Shown: positions 19,845 through 28,467 of the stretch, piece by piece
How positions within the stretch are numbered: position 1 is the first letter of the stretch
Layout of the letters: each line of letters begins with the position of its first letter
The notes under the pieces: generated by a model
What the model was told of the DNA's origin: nothing
The model's input: the letters and a program-made list of their open reading frames with translations, nothing else
Databases searched by the model: none
Assembly (NCBI GenBank): GCA_041504365.1
Contig: CP167917.1
Location: forward strand, 1,984,001-2,048,000
Direction: 5' to 3'
DNA: 64,000 nt
Origin: Dryocola sp. LX212
Lineage (GTDB): Bacteria > Pseudomonadota > Gammaproteobacteria > Enterobacterales > Enterobacteriaceae
Translations under genes and position numbers: made by a program

Positions 19845-20957
19845 TCACTTACTCGCGATCTGGCGTCTGCTGCCTGCAACCGTTTGTTCTTTTAAGGCCG
19901 ATATATTCCAGTCAATGCCAAGCCCTGGCTTATCCGACGGTATGGCTCGTCCTGCGTCAACTTTCATCGTGCTGTAGGTCAGGCTGTCCAGCTGCGGAAT
20001 ATATTCCAGCCAGCGGGCGTTCGACACGGCGGCACAAAGCGAGACGTGCAGCTCCATAAGGAAGTGGGGGCAGACGGCGACGTTGAAACTCTCCGCCAGG
20101 TGCGCGGTTTTAAGCCACGGCGTAATCCCCCCTATTCGTGCAACATCCACCTGGACTACCGAGCAGGCGTTCTGCTGCAAATATTCCCGGAACTGTCCGA
20201 TACTGTAAATGCTTTCACCCACGGCTATCGGAAGGGTAGTTTGCTGATTGAGTCTGACATGCCCCTGAACATCGTCGGCGGGTAGCGGCTCTTCGAACCA
20301 ACCGATATCCAGCTCTTCGTAATGTCGCGCACGCCGTATGGCATCGTCGACCTGGAATGCCTGGTTTGCATCGGTGAAAATCTCGAATCCGTCGCCCATC
20401 GCGTCTCGCACCGCGCGAAGGCGGGCAACATCTTCCCGTACCGGACGACCTACTTTGACTTTGACGGCACCAAAGCCGTTTTCACGACTCTCAACGGCAT
20501 TGTCCACTAACTCCTCCGGGGAGAGGTTCAGCCAGCCGCCTTCAGTGTTATAAAGTGGAATGCTGCGCTGAGCGCCACCCGCCGCCAGCCACAGCGGCAG
20601 GTCAGTACGTTTACAGCGTAAATCCCACAGCGCGGTGTCTATCGCGGCCAGCGCCAGAGACGTTATGGCTCCGACTGCCGTCGCGTGCGTCATAAATAGC
20701 AGCTCACGCCAGATTTGCTCAATACAATTGGCTTCTTTGCCAATCAACGCCGGTGCAAGGGTTTTCTCCAGCAGCGAGAGGACAGCCGGGCCGCCTGTGC
20801 CGATGGTGTAGCTGTAGCCCAACCCTTCTGCGCCTTCGGAGTCAATAATGCGTACGAAAGGCGTTTCCTGGCAGACAAATGACTGGATGGCATCTTCGCG
20901 GACGGTTTTCGGCGCGAGCGCAACCATGAAAATCTCAACGCTGGTGATGACGGCCAT
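19845..20957 (-). CDS. Enolase-superfamily sugar-acid dehydratase (mandelate-racemase group)
   Basis: A 370-residue protein with a capping domain and a modified TIM barrel. It carries the full mandelate-racemase-type active site: KxK motif Lys166-Val-Lys168, metal ligands Asp196, Glu222 and Glu248, and the His298/Asp271 dyad (CPHFLMELH). Such enzymes abstract the alpha proton of an acid sugar and usually eliminate water to give a 2-keto-3-deoxy acid. Its ATG overlaps the stop region of the FAH-family gene (they share base 20957), so the three minus-strand genes are one operon. The pathway suggests an L-fuconate- or arabinonate-like substrate; racemisation is an alternative. Confidence 0.85.
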   Translation of the reverse strand: MAVITSVEIFMVALAPKTVREDAIQSFVCQETPFVRIIDSEGAEGLGYSYTIGTGGPAVLSLLEKTLAPALIGKEANCIEQIWRELLFMTHATAVGAITSLALAAIDTALWDLRCKRTDLPLWLAAGGAQRSIPLYNTEGGWLNLSPEELVDNAVESRENGFGAVKVKVGRPVREDVARLRAVRDAMGDGFEIFTDANQAFQVDDAIRRARHYEELDIGWFEEPLPADDVQGHVRLNQQTTLPIAVGESIYSIGQFREYLQQNACSVVQVDVARIGGITPWLKTAHLAESFNVAVCPHFLMELHVSLCAAVSNARWLEYIPQLDSLTYSTMKVDAGRAIPSDKPGLGIDWNISALKEQTVAGSRRQIASK

Positions 20958-21829
20958 TATTTCACTCCCTCACATTGCATCAGTACTTCTGCGCTAAAGG
21001 TGCGCTGTTGCTGAACACCCAGTCCCTCAATCCCCAGACGCATTGTCTGACCGGGGCGCAAATAAACGGGCGGATTTTGTCCCATGCCCACTCCGGGTGG
21101 GGTACCAGTTGAGATGATGTCACCGGGGTGCAGGCTCATAAACTGTGAGATGTAGGAGACCAGATAGCGCACGCTATAGATCATGGTGCTGGTCGAGCCG
21201 GACTGATAGCGATGGCCGTCGACTTCCAGCCACATTGAGAGCTGCTGCGGGTCGGCTACTTCGTCGCGGGTCACCAGCCACGGGCCAATCGGGCCGAAGG
21301 TGTCGCAGCTTTTGCCTTTCACCCACTGACCCTGGCGCTCAATCTGAAATTCTCGTTCGGACAGGTCATTAACAACGCAGTAGCCTGCTACGTAGTCCAG
21401 CGCTTCATCTTCACTGACGTATTTCGCCGTTTTCCCAATAACCACGCCGAGTTCCACTTCCCAGTCGGTCTTTTGCGAGCCGCGTGGGATCTCCACGTCG
21501 TCGTCAGGGCCGACAATGGCGTGGGGCGATTTCATAAAGATGATGGGTTCCGGCGGCACAACGGCGTTAGTTTCAGCGGCGTGGTCTGAGTAATTCAGAC
21601 CCACACAGATAAATTTCCGGCTTCCGCCCACGCAGGGCCCGAGCCGGGGACTGCCAGCTACGACAGGGAGAGCGTCCTCAGGCAGTGCGGCAAGTTTGGT
21701 GAGCAGTTCTGGCGTCAACGTTTTTGCATCCAGGTCATCAATATGCTGTGACAGGTCGCGAATTTTGCCGGTTGAATCCAGCAGGCCGGGGCGTTCGTTC
21801 CCTGGTTGACCATAGCGAAGTAAGCGCAT
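20957..21829 (-). CDS. Fumarylacetoacetate hydrolase-family hydrolase
   Basis: A 290-residue protein with an FAH fold. The metal-binding region EPIIFMKSPHAIVGPDDDVEIP and the ELGVVIGKTAKYVSEDEALDYVAGY segment are typical of 2,4-diketo-3-deoxy-L-fuconate/L-rhamnonate hydrolases and YcgM-type enzymes. In the non-phosphorylated fuconate route this enzyme cleaves the diketo acid to pyruvate and L-lactate. It is located between the dehydratase and an SDR in one operon, exactly the set needed for that route. Substrate identity is inferred from context only. Confidence 0.85.
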   Translation of the reverse strand: MRLLRYGQPGNERPGLLDSTGKIRDLSQHIDDLDAKTLTPELLTKLAALPEDALPVVAGSPRLGPCVGGSRKFICVGLNYSDHAAETNAVVPPEPIIFMKSPHAIVGPDDDVEIPRGSQKTDWEVELGVVIGKTAKYVSEDEALDYVAGYCVVNDLSEREFQIERQGQWVKGKSCDTFGPIGPWLVTRDEVADPQQLSMWLEVDGHRYQSGSTSTMIYSVRYLVSYISQFMSLHPGDIISTGTPPGVGMGQNPPVYLRPGQTMRLGIEGLGVQQQRTFSAEVLMQCEGVK

Positions 21830-21851
21830 TTCAGTAATTCCTTATTGTCAT

Positions 21852-22583
21852 TCAGGCAGACCAGCCGCCGTCGATGTGGTGCACCTGACCGGTCGTGAAG
21901 GTGGCGGTAATCAGATAGTGAACCAGCCCGGCGATCTCTTCCGGCTGTCCGATGCGGCCCATTGGCTGGCGGGAGATGAACGCCGCTCGTGCCGTTTCAT
22001 AATCTCCCGTATCCCGAAGACGCTGGTGCAGGGAGGGCGTTTCCACCGTGCCGGGACAGATGGCGTTACAGCGGATACCCTGGGTGATGTAATCCGCGGC
22101 CACTGATTTTGTCAGGCCGATGACCGCCGCTTTGCTGACGCTGTAGGCGCAGCGGTTAGGTACGGCTTTCAGACTGGAGGCGATGGAGGACATATTAATG
22201 ATGCAGCCGTCCTGCTGCGCGAGCATGCCCGGCAGCACGGCGCGGATCAGGTGATACTGCGCCATCACGTTGAGGTGCCAGGCAAAATTCATCTCGTCGC
22301 TCTCGGTATGCAGCACGTCCCCGCTGTGGACAATCCCGGCACAGTTGAACAGCACATCGATGACGGCGTGACGCTCAACGAGTGCGCTGATAGCTTCTGG
22401 TTGCAGAACGTTGAGCACTTCGGTTCGGATGCCGGGGATGTCAGAAAGCTCATGGAGCTTCCCTTCGTCTATATCTGTCGCGATGACCTGGAAGCCGGCT
22501 TCCGCAAGTCGTCTGGCGGTCGCATAGCCGATACCCTGGGCTGCGGCGGTGATCAATACGGTCGTCTTTTTTTCACTTTCCAT
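21852..22583 (-). CDS. Short-chain dehydrogenase/reductase (2-keto-3-deoxy-acid dehydrogenase candidate)
   Basis: A 243-residue classical SDR: nucleotide-binding TAAAQGIGYATA at residues 12-23, NCAG at 80-83, active-site Ser133, Tyr147 and Lys151 (YSVSK), and the C-terminal GQVHHIDGGWSA. It resembles 2-keto-3-deoxy-L-fuconate dehydrogenases, which oxidise C4 to give the 2,4-diketo acid. First gene of the minus-strand operon; the palindrome at 22644-22659 lies 61 bases upstream. The cofactor is probably NAD+, since the Asp at DIDE after the second strand is typical of NAD-specific SDRs. Confidence 0.85.
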   Translation of the reverse strand: MESEKKTTVLITAAAQGIGYATARRLAEAGFQVIATDIDEGKLHELSDIPGIRTEVLNVLQPEAISALVERHAVIDVLFNCAGIVHSGDVLHTESDEMNFAWHLNVMAQYHLIRAVLPGMLAQQDGCIINMSSIASSLKAVPNRCAYSVSKAAVIGLTKSVAADYITQGIRCNAICPGTVETPSLHQRLRDTGDYETARAAFISRQPMGRIGQPEEIAGLVHYLITATFTTGQVHHIDGGWSA

Positions 22584-22643
22584 CGCTCGTTCCTCGTTAA
22601 GTGACGCTCTGGATGTTAATTCACTGTAAACAGATCTAATTTT

Positions 22644-22659
22644 AATTCAAATATGAATT
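22644..22659. promoter_or_regulatory. Candidate IclR-type operator, copy 1
   Basis: AATTCAAATATGAATT has arms AATTCA/TGAATT around four bases. It lies between the divergent SDR and IclR genes, where an autoregulating local repressor would bind. A second site with the same arms and spacing lies at 23678-23691. Confidence 0.6.
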
Positions 22660-22773
22660 TATAATTTATATATGATGATCACATTTTGTCTGTTGCAGGC
22701 AAAGCGGGCAGCGGATGGATTAAGTGGTAATATTCAGAGGGTTGAACTTCCTGCGATGACTGATGAGGGATGT

Positions 22774-23556
22774 ATGGCGCAAAACAAGCTGGATCCGGAG
22801 CTTCAGGAGGAGCGCTATCGCGCACCAGCCCTGGATAAGGGATTGGATATTCTGGAAAAACTGGCAGAAATTGAGGAGGGCGTTTCCCAGGCAGAACTGG
22901 CCGCCGCGCTCGAACGTAAGCCAAATGAAATTTATCGTATGCTCGATCGCCTGGTCCGCAGAGGCTATGTGGTGCGCACCAGCGTCGATCAATACCAGCT
23001 GTCGCTGAAGCTCTTTGAGCTGGCACACCGCCATTCGCCAATGCGTCGTCTGGCCTCCCAGTCGCTACCCCATCTGCGGGAGTTTTCCCGTAGGGCGCAG
23101 CAGGGCTGTCATATCGTTATATACGAGCGGGGAGCGTTAACCTCGATTGCGCAGGTAGATGCTCCCGGCTACTGGGGGCTTGGTATCCGCGTTGGGGCCC
23201 GTATCGGGCTGCTGGATACCGGTTCAGGTCACGTCGTGCTGGCATTCGCCTCCCCCGAAGAGCAGCGCTATATGATTCAGGAGAGCGGCGAGCTGGCGGG
23301 TGAGCCAGATGAAAAGCTGCGTAACCACCTGCTGCAGGTGCGTGAGCAGGGATATGAAATTATGCCCAGCCAGCAGGTTGAAGGCGTTTACAACATCGCG
23401 GTGCCGCTTCTGGTCAGCGGTGAGAACGCTATTGCCGCGCTTGCCTGTCCGTGGGTTAAGCACCTGGACCACATGAATTCTCCCTCCCCTGAGAGCGTCG
23501 TCGAACTGCTTACGGCCACCGCCCGGCACATCCGCAGCGGCATCCCCACCCGATAA
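22774..23556 (+). CDS. IclR-family transcriptional regulator
   Basis: A protein of about 260 residues. The N-terminal winged helix has KGLDILEKLAEIEEGVSQAELAAAL...EIYRMLDRLVRRGYV; the C-terminal IclR effector domain has GCHIVIYERG, RVGARIGLLDTGSGHVVLAF and YNIAVPLL. It sits divergent to the dehydratase-hydrolase-SDR operon and upstream of the dehydrogenase and symporter, so it very probably controls both arms. ATG 22774 has GAGGGA three bases before it, a short spacing; ATG 22756 is an in-frame alternative. The effector is presumably the acid sugar or its keto-deoxy product. Confidence 0.88.
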   Translation: MAQNKLDPELQEERYRAPALDKGLDILEKLAEIEEGVSQAELAAALERKPNEIYRMLDRLVRRGYVVRTSVDQYQLSLKLFELAHRHSPMRRLASQSLPHLREFSRRAQQGCHIVIYERGALTSIAQVDAPGYWGLGIRVGARIGLLDTGSGHVVLAFASPEEQRYMIQESGELAGEPDEKLRNHLLQVREQGYEIMPSQQVEGVYNIAVPLLVSGENAIAALACPWVKHLDHMNSPSPESVVELLTATARHIRSGIPTR

Positions 23557-23677
23557 ATCATTTATCTTCTGGCGGCCATCCCCAGGTCGCCCCCTCTGTT
23601 TTTCCTTTTTTGCGAGCCAGGTCTCTGTTCATTGCTGATGGAGCGGGGATTGCGTGATCTTCATATATAAATTCAAA

Positions 23678-23691
23678 ATTCATTTTTGAAT
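23678..23691. promoter_or_regulatory. Candidate IclR-type operator, copy 2
   Basis: ATTCATTTTTGAAT has the same arms and four-base spacer as the site at 22644-22659. It lies 77 bases before the dehydrogenase start. A third ATTCA half-site at 23671-23675 precedes it. Confidence 0.6.
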
Positions 23692-23767
23692 GATCTCGTT
23701 TTTGTGGTTACATTTCGATCACATTAAACAAACAATTCATTATCTGTCCGCAGAGGGGGAGCATCCG

Positions 23768-24820
23768 GTGCAGCACTATTCATTAAGTGACGTGCACAGC
23801 GCATGTCAGCACGAGCTGGAAAGCCATGGTGTACCAGCAAACTATGCCGCCGCGATGGCGGATGCTCTGGTGTTTGGTGAAGCGACAGGTTCCGCAACCC
23901 ACGGTCTGTCTCTGCTGACGCCCTATCTGGAGGCGATTGCCAGCGGTGGCATGGCGCTGGAAGGCCACTATGAAGTGCTGAGCGATTTTCACGCATGTCA
24001 GGTCTGGGACGGGCGAAAGCTACCGGGGGCGTGGCTGATGAAACAGGCTATCGCCTGTGGCATGCAGCGAGCTGCCGCCTATGGGGTGGCGGTGGTGGCG
24101 GTTAAAAATAGCCACCATACAGGCTGCCTGGCGGCTTATCTGGAAATGGCGACTTCGAAGGGCTATGTCGCGTCGATAGCGTTAACCGATCCGGCGCACA
24201 GCAGCGTCGCTCCATGGGGAGGAACAACCCCTGTAATGACTTCTAATCCTGTTGCATTTGGCGCGCCGGGCGAGGCGACGCCGATCTGGATTGATATGGC
24301 GACCTCGAGTGTGACTAACGGAGCCGTACAGCACAAGCTCAACGCCGGGGAAAACTTTAGTTCTGAAGTGTTGCTGGACGGGCATGGTAAAGCCACGGGC
24401 AACCCCGCGGTGATTAACGATCGGCCTCCGGGCTCCATTTTACCTTTAGGTGGTAAGAGCCACGGCCACAAAGGTTATGCACTGAGCCTCATGGTTGAAA
24501 TTCTGGCGGGCTGTCTGAGTGGGGGTGGACGAGCAGAACCCCCTTCAGGATGGGGCGCTTCTTTTACGGTCACGCTGTACGCACCGGGTCTTATTTGCGG
24601 CGAAAAAGTCTGGAATTCACAGCTCAATGCGCTGATTCGCCAGTGTCATGGTGCTGCTCCTGCTCACCCGTATTCTTCCGTTCGATTGCCGGGCGAACGG
24701 AGCTGGCACAGCTTACAACATGCACGTCTGCACGGTATATGGCTTAACCCGGCGCAATTTGTCTGGCTGAACAACGCACCTGATCCGCACAACAATACAT
24801 CGCAGAAACACAACCCTTAA
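23768..24820 (+). CDS. Ldh_2-family malate/L-lactate-type dehydrogenase
   Basis: An NAD(P)-dependent 2-hydroxyacid oxidoreductase of the Ldh_2 (YbiC/YlbC/ComC) family, 350 residues with the GTG start at 23768. I prefer this start because GAGGGGGAG stands just before it; the upstream ATG at 23690 has no ribosome site and would overlap the operator. Family motifs: EATGSATHGLSLL, VKNSHHTGCLAAYLEMA with the catalytic His, HSSVAPWGGTTPVMTSNPVAFGAPG and GGKSHGHKGYALSLMVEILAG. In this cluster it could oxidise the lactate- or glycolate-like product of the FAH-family cleavage, or the acid sugar itself. The symporter follows after 38 bases. Confidence 0.82.
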   Translation: MQHYSLSDVHSACQHELESHGVPANYAAAMADALVFGEATGSATHGLSLLTPYLEAIASGGMALEGHYEVLSDFHACQVWDGRKLPGAWLMKQAIACGMQRAAAYGVAVVAVKNSHHTGCLAAYLEMATSKGYVASIALTDPAHSSVAPWGGTTPVMTSNPVAFGAPGEATPIWIDMATSSVTNGAVQHKLNAGENFSSEVLLDGHGKATGNPAVINDRPPGSILPLGGKSHGHKGYALSLMVEILAGCLSGGGRAEPPSGWGASFTVTLYAPGLICGEKVWNSQLNALIRQCHGAAPAHPYSSVRLPGERSWHSLQHARLHGIWLNPAQFVWLNNAPDPHNNTSQKHNP

Positions 24821-24858
24821 CCATAAGAACATTCATCCATAAACACAGGGAGAAGGCT

Positions 24859-26184
24859 ATGCAGCATGCACACACACCAGGACTGAGAAAAGCGGTCACT
24901 GCGTCGGTGGTGGGAACGGTTATCGAGTGGTTTGATTACGCACTCTATGGCGCCGCCGCCGGGCTTATTATTAATAAAATATTCTTCCCCGATCTCTCTG
25001 CTTTCGCCGGGACGCTTGCCGCATTTGCCACCTTTGCCGTCGGCTTTTTTGTCCGGCCGCTGGGGGGGCTTATTATCTCTCATATCGGCGATCGTTACGG
25101 TCGAAAACCGGCGTTGGTCTTCTCCATTGCGTTGATGGGGTTTGGCACGGTGGCAATAGGCCTGCTGCCTGACTACAGGCAAATCGGCATTTATGCACCT
25201 TTATTGCTGGTGCTGATGCGTATGGCGCAGGGGTTTGGCGCCGGGGCGGAATACGCAGGCGCCCTGACGCTGCTGTATGAATATGCCCCCAAGCGTTTAC
25301 GAGGCTTTTATACTGCGCTGCTCCAGTCGGCCACGGTGGTGGGGATTATCCTGGCAAGCGTAGCATTCTGGGGCGTATCCCAGATGTCGGAAGAGGCGAT
25401 GACAAGCTGGGGCTGGCGAGTCCCGTTCCTTAGCTCCGCCGTGCTGTTTGTGATTGCGCTGTATATCCGTCGTCATCTGGATGAAACCCCGGAATATATT
25501 GAAGCAATGAAGCATGCGGCACAGGAGAAGAAAGAGAATCATATCCCGCTGCGCGTGGTGCTGACAAAGTACCCGAAGTCGTTGATATGGGGTTTTCTGG
25601 CGATGACCGGGCACAATGCCAATGTTTATATCCTGAGCGCGTTCAGCATCAGCTATATGACCAACACAATGCATCTTTCACGTTCAACCGCGCTGACCGC
25701 AGTCTTTATCTCTGCATTATTCGGCGTCTTCAGCGCGCCCTTTATGGGATGGATGGCAGATAAATTTAGTCCGGCAAAAATATATATCGGCGCGGCGCTT
25801 TTCACGGCGGTGTTCGCCTGGCCACTGTTTATGTTTATTGATACCGGCAATCTCTTTTTGATTACCCTTGGCATGTCGATAGGCTTCCTGGTGAGCTACG
25901 GCGGGATGGCTGGGCCGCAGGGGGTATTGCTGGCCAATCTGTTCCCGACCCGCTATCGCTTCTCGGGGATCAGCGTGTCCCGCGAGCTGAATGGCATGCT
26001 GGTGGCCGGGCCGACGCCGCTTATCTGTACGCTGCTGGTTAATCTTGCAGACGGGAAACCTGTATATGTTTCGATGTATCTGGCAGTGTGCTGTTTGCTG
26101 ACCGCGTTTGCGGTGATGAAACTTTATATGGCAGCAGGACAGCCGATGAATACTTCGTTAGCGAAGCCGACCGTATCTGACTGA
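24859..26184 (+). CDS. MFS metabolite:H+ symporter (MHS family)
   Basis: A 441-residue inner-membrane protein with about 12 transmembrane segments and the MHS hallmarks: TVIEWFDYALYGAAAG near the N terminus, RPLGGLIISHIGDRYGRKPAL in the loop after TM2, and RMAQGFGAGAEYAGALTLLYEYAPKRLRGF. Relatives include ShiA, ProP, KgtP and YhjE, which carry organic acids and zwitterions. Its place at the end of the cluster and the lack of any lactonase or sugar dehydrogenase gene suggest that the acid form of the substrate is imported. Confidence 0.88.
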   Translation: MQHAHTPGLRKAVTASVVGTVIEWFDYALYGAAAGLIINKIFFPDLSAFAGTLAAFATFAVGFFVRPLGGLIISHIGDRYGRKPALVFSIALMGFGTVAIGLLPDYRQIGIYAPLLLVLMRMAQGFGAGAEYAGALTLLYEYAPKRLRGFYTALLQSATVVGIILASVAFWGVSQMSEEAMTSWGWRVPFLSSAVLFVIALYIRRHLDETPEYIEAMKHAAQEKKENHIPLRVVLTKYPKSLIWGFLAMTGHNANVYILSAFSISYMTNTMHLSRSTALTAVFISALFGVFSAPFMGWMADKFSPAKIYIGAALFTAVFAWPLFMFIDTGNLFLITLGMSIGFLVSYGGMAGPQGVLLANLFPTRYRFSGISVSRELNGMLVAGPTPLICTLLVNLADGKPVYVSMYLAVCCLLTAFAVMKLYMAAGQPMNTSLAKPTVSD

Positions 26185-26192
26185 TAAGCAAA

Positions 26193-26220
26193 AAAAAGGC
26201 CGCAGAATCTGCGGCCTTGT
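26193..26220. terminator. Bidirectional terminator between symporter and tcyP
   Basis: AAGGCCGCAGA-ATC-TGCGGCCTT is preceded by eight A residues. The A tract gives a T tract for the minus-strand tcyP transcript, and the plus strand also terminates, if less strongly. Confidence 0.85.
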
Positions 26221-26235
26221 CATATCGTTTAGCGC

Positions 26236-27627
26236 TTAGCGATGAGCCAGTTCAATCTCTTCTTCGCTGTTGAGGATCTCTTTATCGGTCTGCTTCATCA
26301 TCTGACTGGTGATGGTCCCGGCAGTCATGGAGCCGCTGACGTTGAGCGCGGTACGCCCCATATCAATCAGTGGTTCAACGGAAATCAGCAGGGCAACCAG
26401 GGTTACCGGCAGGCCCATGGCTGGCAGCACAATCAGGGCTGCGAACGTTGCGCCGCCACCCACGCCGGCTACACCAGCGGAGCTTACGGTAACGATGCCC
26501 ACCAGCGTGGCGATCCACATTGGGTCGAGCGGGTTAATACCCACCGTTGGGGCAACCATTACCGCCAGCATCGCCGGGTAAAGCCCCGCGCAGCCGTTCT
26601 GGCCGATTGTCGCGCCAAAGGAGGCAGAGAAGCTGGCGATTGACTCAGGCACGCCCAAACGACGGGTCTGCGCTTCAACGTTCAGCGGAATGCTTGCGGC
26701 GCTGGAGCGGCTGGTGAAGGCAAACGTCAGTACCGGCCAGACCTTGCGGAAGTATTTCAGCGGGCTGACGCCATTCACGGCCAGCAGCACGGCATGCACG
26801 CCAAACATAATTGCCAGGCCCAGGTAAGATGCCACCACGAAGCTGCCGAGTTTAATGATGTCCTGCAGGTTAGAGCTGGCAACCACCTTGGTCATCAGCG
26901 CCAGCACGCCGTACGGCGTAAGCTGCATAACCAGACGAACCAGTTTCATCACCCAGCTTTGCAGCATGTCGATAGCTGCCAGCACGCGTTCGCCCTTCGG
27001 CGCATCGTCTTTCAGCAGCTTCAGCGCAGCCACGCCCAGGAATGCAGCGAAGATAACGACGCTGATGATGGACGTTGGATTTGCGCCCGTCAGGTCAGCA
27101 AACGGGTTTTTCGGGATGAAAGAAAGGATCAGCTGAGGCACAGACAGGTCCGCAACTTTACCGACATAGGTGGACTGAATTGCGCTCAGACGAGCAGATT
27201 CTGCCGTACCCTGAACCAGACCTTCAGCCGTAAGGCCGAAGAGGTTAGTTACCAGCACGCCTACCAGCGCTGCAATCAGCGTGGTGAAAAGCAGGGTGCC
27301 TATCGTCAGGAAGCTAATCTTGCCTAGTGAAGATGCGTTGTGCAGTTTCGCCACGGCGCTCAGTATAGAGACAAATACCAGCGGCATAACAATCATTTGC
27401 AGCAGCTGAACATAGCCGTTACCGACCACGTTAAACCACTGAATAGAATCCTTCAGTACCGGGCTGTCCGCGCCGTAGATGGTATGCAGGGCAATACCAA
27501 ACACTACGCCGACCACCAGGCCAACCAGTACTTTTTTCGCCAGACTCCACTGTTTGTGACGCGTTTGCGCCAGCAGCAGCAGCAGAATAACGAACACGAT
27601 AACGTTCGCTATAAGTGGAAAATTCAT
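26236..27627 (-). CDS. tcyP: L-cystine symporter TcyP
   Basis: Inner-membrane sodium/proton-dependent cystine transporter of the DAACS (glutamate transporter) family, 463 residues as in E. coli TcyP (YdjN). Features include [19 protein letters not shown] (the serine-rich re-entrant loop), [21 protein letters not shown] and the second loop [20 protein letters not shown]. It is monocistronic. In E. coli it is the sulfur-limitation-induced cystine importer under CysB; no CysB site was identified here. Confidence 0.95.
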   Translation of the reverse strand: MNFPLIANVIVFVILLLLLAQTRHKQWSLAKKVLVGLVVGVVFGIALHTIYGADSPVLKDSIQWFNVVGNGYVQLLQMIVMPLVFVSILSAVAKLHNASSLGKISFLTIGTLLFTTLIAALVGVLVTNLFGLTAEGLVQGTAESARLSAIQSTYVGKVADLSVPQLILSFIPKNPFADLTGANPTSIISVVIFAAFLGVAALKLLKDDAPKGERVLAAIDMLQSWVMKLVRLVMQLTPYGVLALMTKVVASSNLQDIIKLGSFVVASYLGLAIMFGVHAVLLAVNGVSPLKYFRKVWPVLTFAFTSRSSAASIPLNVEAQTRRLGVPESIASFSASFGATIGQNGCAGLYPAMLAVMVAPTVGINPLDPMWIATLVGIVTVSSAGVAGVGGGATFAALIVLPAMGLPVTLVALLISVEPLIDMGRTALNVSGSMTAGTITSQMMKQTDKEILNSEEEIELAHR

Positions 27628-27760
27628 CCCCGTATCTCCTGATATTTATTGTAGGCAGATGAGGCTGGCCCATCTTTATGCTGTAAATCGTATCAGATGT
27701 GCGCGAGGTCACTTATATTCAAAAGGAATTGATTATTACTAAATGGATTGTTTCGTCCAT

Positions 27761-28351
27761 TTATTGTTCAGCATGATGATTTACCAGGCTAATGAAGGTC
27801 ATCTGGAGGGAATTAATCATCTGCGACGACCAGCGCACTGCACTGTTATCGGGCAGACTCTGCGGCATCCATACGGCAAAACCGAACAGCGCCATGCACA
27901 GAAAACGTTCCAGCTGGTTGCCTTTTTGCGGCCGGATAACCGGGAAGCGGAAGCGCCAGCGGCACGGCCAGAGCAGGGGAACACCTGCCGGTGTGAGCAT
28001 ATCGGCCACAATATGGCTGAGATAGCCCAGCACCATACCCTGTAGTGCATCGGCCGGGATCACCCAGCTTTCGGGCACTTTAAGATAGAAGAGGGCCAGT
28101 CCGGCAAACACGGCGAACAGGCTGTGGGTGAAGCCCCGATGACCACAGGCGCGGGCGATGGGCTTTGAAATCCACGGCAGGCGCTGGCCCAGGAAAGACT
28201 TAGGGTGGTCAATGTCCGGCAGCAGGCAGGTCAGAATGGCAGACGGCACAATGTGCCACCAGTCGCCCTGTGCAAGCACAGGGGTGAGTTCGGCGTTTTT
28301 TGCAAATACTGCGCTGGCTATAGAAAAAAGCAGGTGGCCTTCCGCCGTCAT
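27761..28351 (-). CDS. ydjM: SOS-induced inner-membrane protein YdjM
   Basis: A 196-residue membrane-bound protein of the YdjM/LexA-regulated hydrolase family, the same length as in E. coli. The N terminus has MTAEGHLLFSIASAVFAKNAEL; histidine-rich sequences PDIDHPKSFLGQRL and CGHRGFTHSLFAVFAGL are the conserved metal-binding-type motifs; several hydrophobic segments follow. The biochemical function is unknown. Two LexA-type boxes upstream, placed as in E. coli, show the SOS control is kept. Confidence 0.93.
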   Translation of the reverse strand: MTAEGHLLFSIASAVFAKNAELTPVLAQGDWWHIVPSAILTCLLPDIDHPKSFLGQRLPWISKPIARACGHRGFTHSLFAVFAGLALFYLKVPESWVIPADALQGMVLGYLSHIVADMLTPAGVPLLWPCRWRFRFPVIRPQKGNQLERFLCMALFGFAVWMPQSLPDNSAVRWSSQMINSLQMTFISLVNHHAEQ

Positions 28352-28370
28352 GATACTACCTGGATGCTAA

Positions 28371-28404
28371 CTGTCGATTCATCCAGTATAGGGTTTTTGT
28401 ACAG
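28371..28404 (-). promoter_or_regulatory. Tandem LexA boxes of ydjM
   Basis: On the minus strand CTGGATGAATCGACAG (28386-28371) is a full CTG-N10-CAG box. Just upstream CTGTACAAAAACCCTA (28404-28389) matches the degenerate second box known for E. coli ydjM. Confidence 0.85.
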
Positions 28405-28467
28405 TAGACGGAAGAGGTGACGCTGTAACATTTTATCACTGCCGTGAATATTGAGCAGTGAAGGAAT

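Noticed and set aside
23690-23767. Longer N-terminus for the Ldh_2-family gene
   Set aside because: The upstream ATG lacks a ribosome site and overlaps the palindrome; the GTG at 23768 has a strong GAGGGGGAG site and fits the family length.
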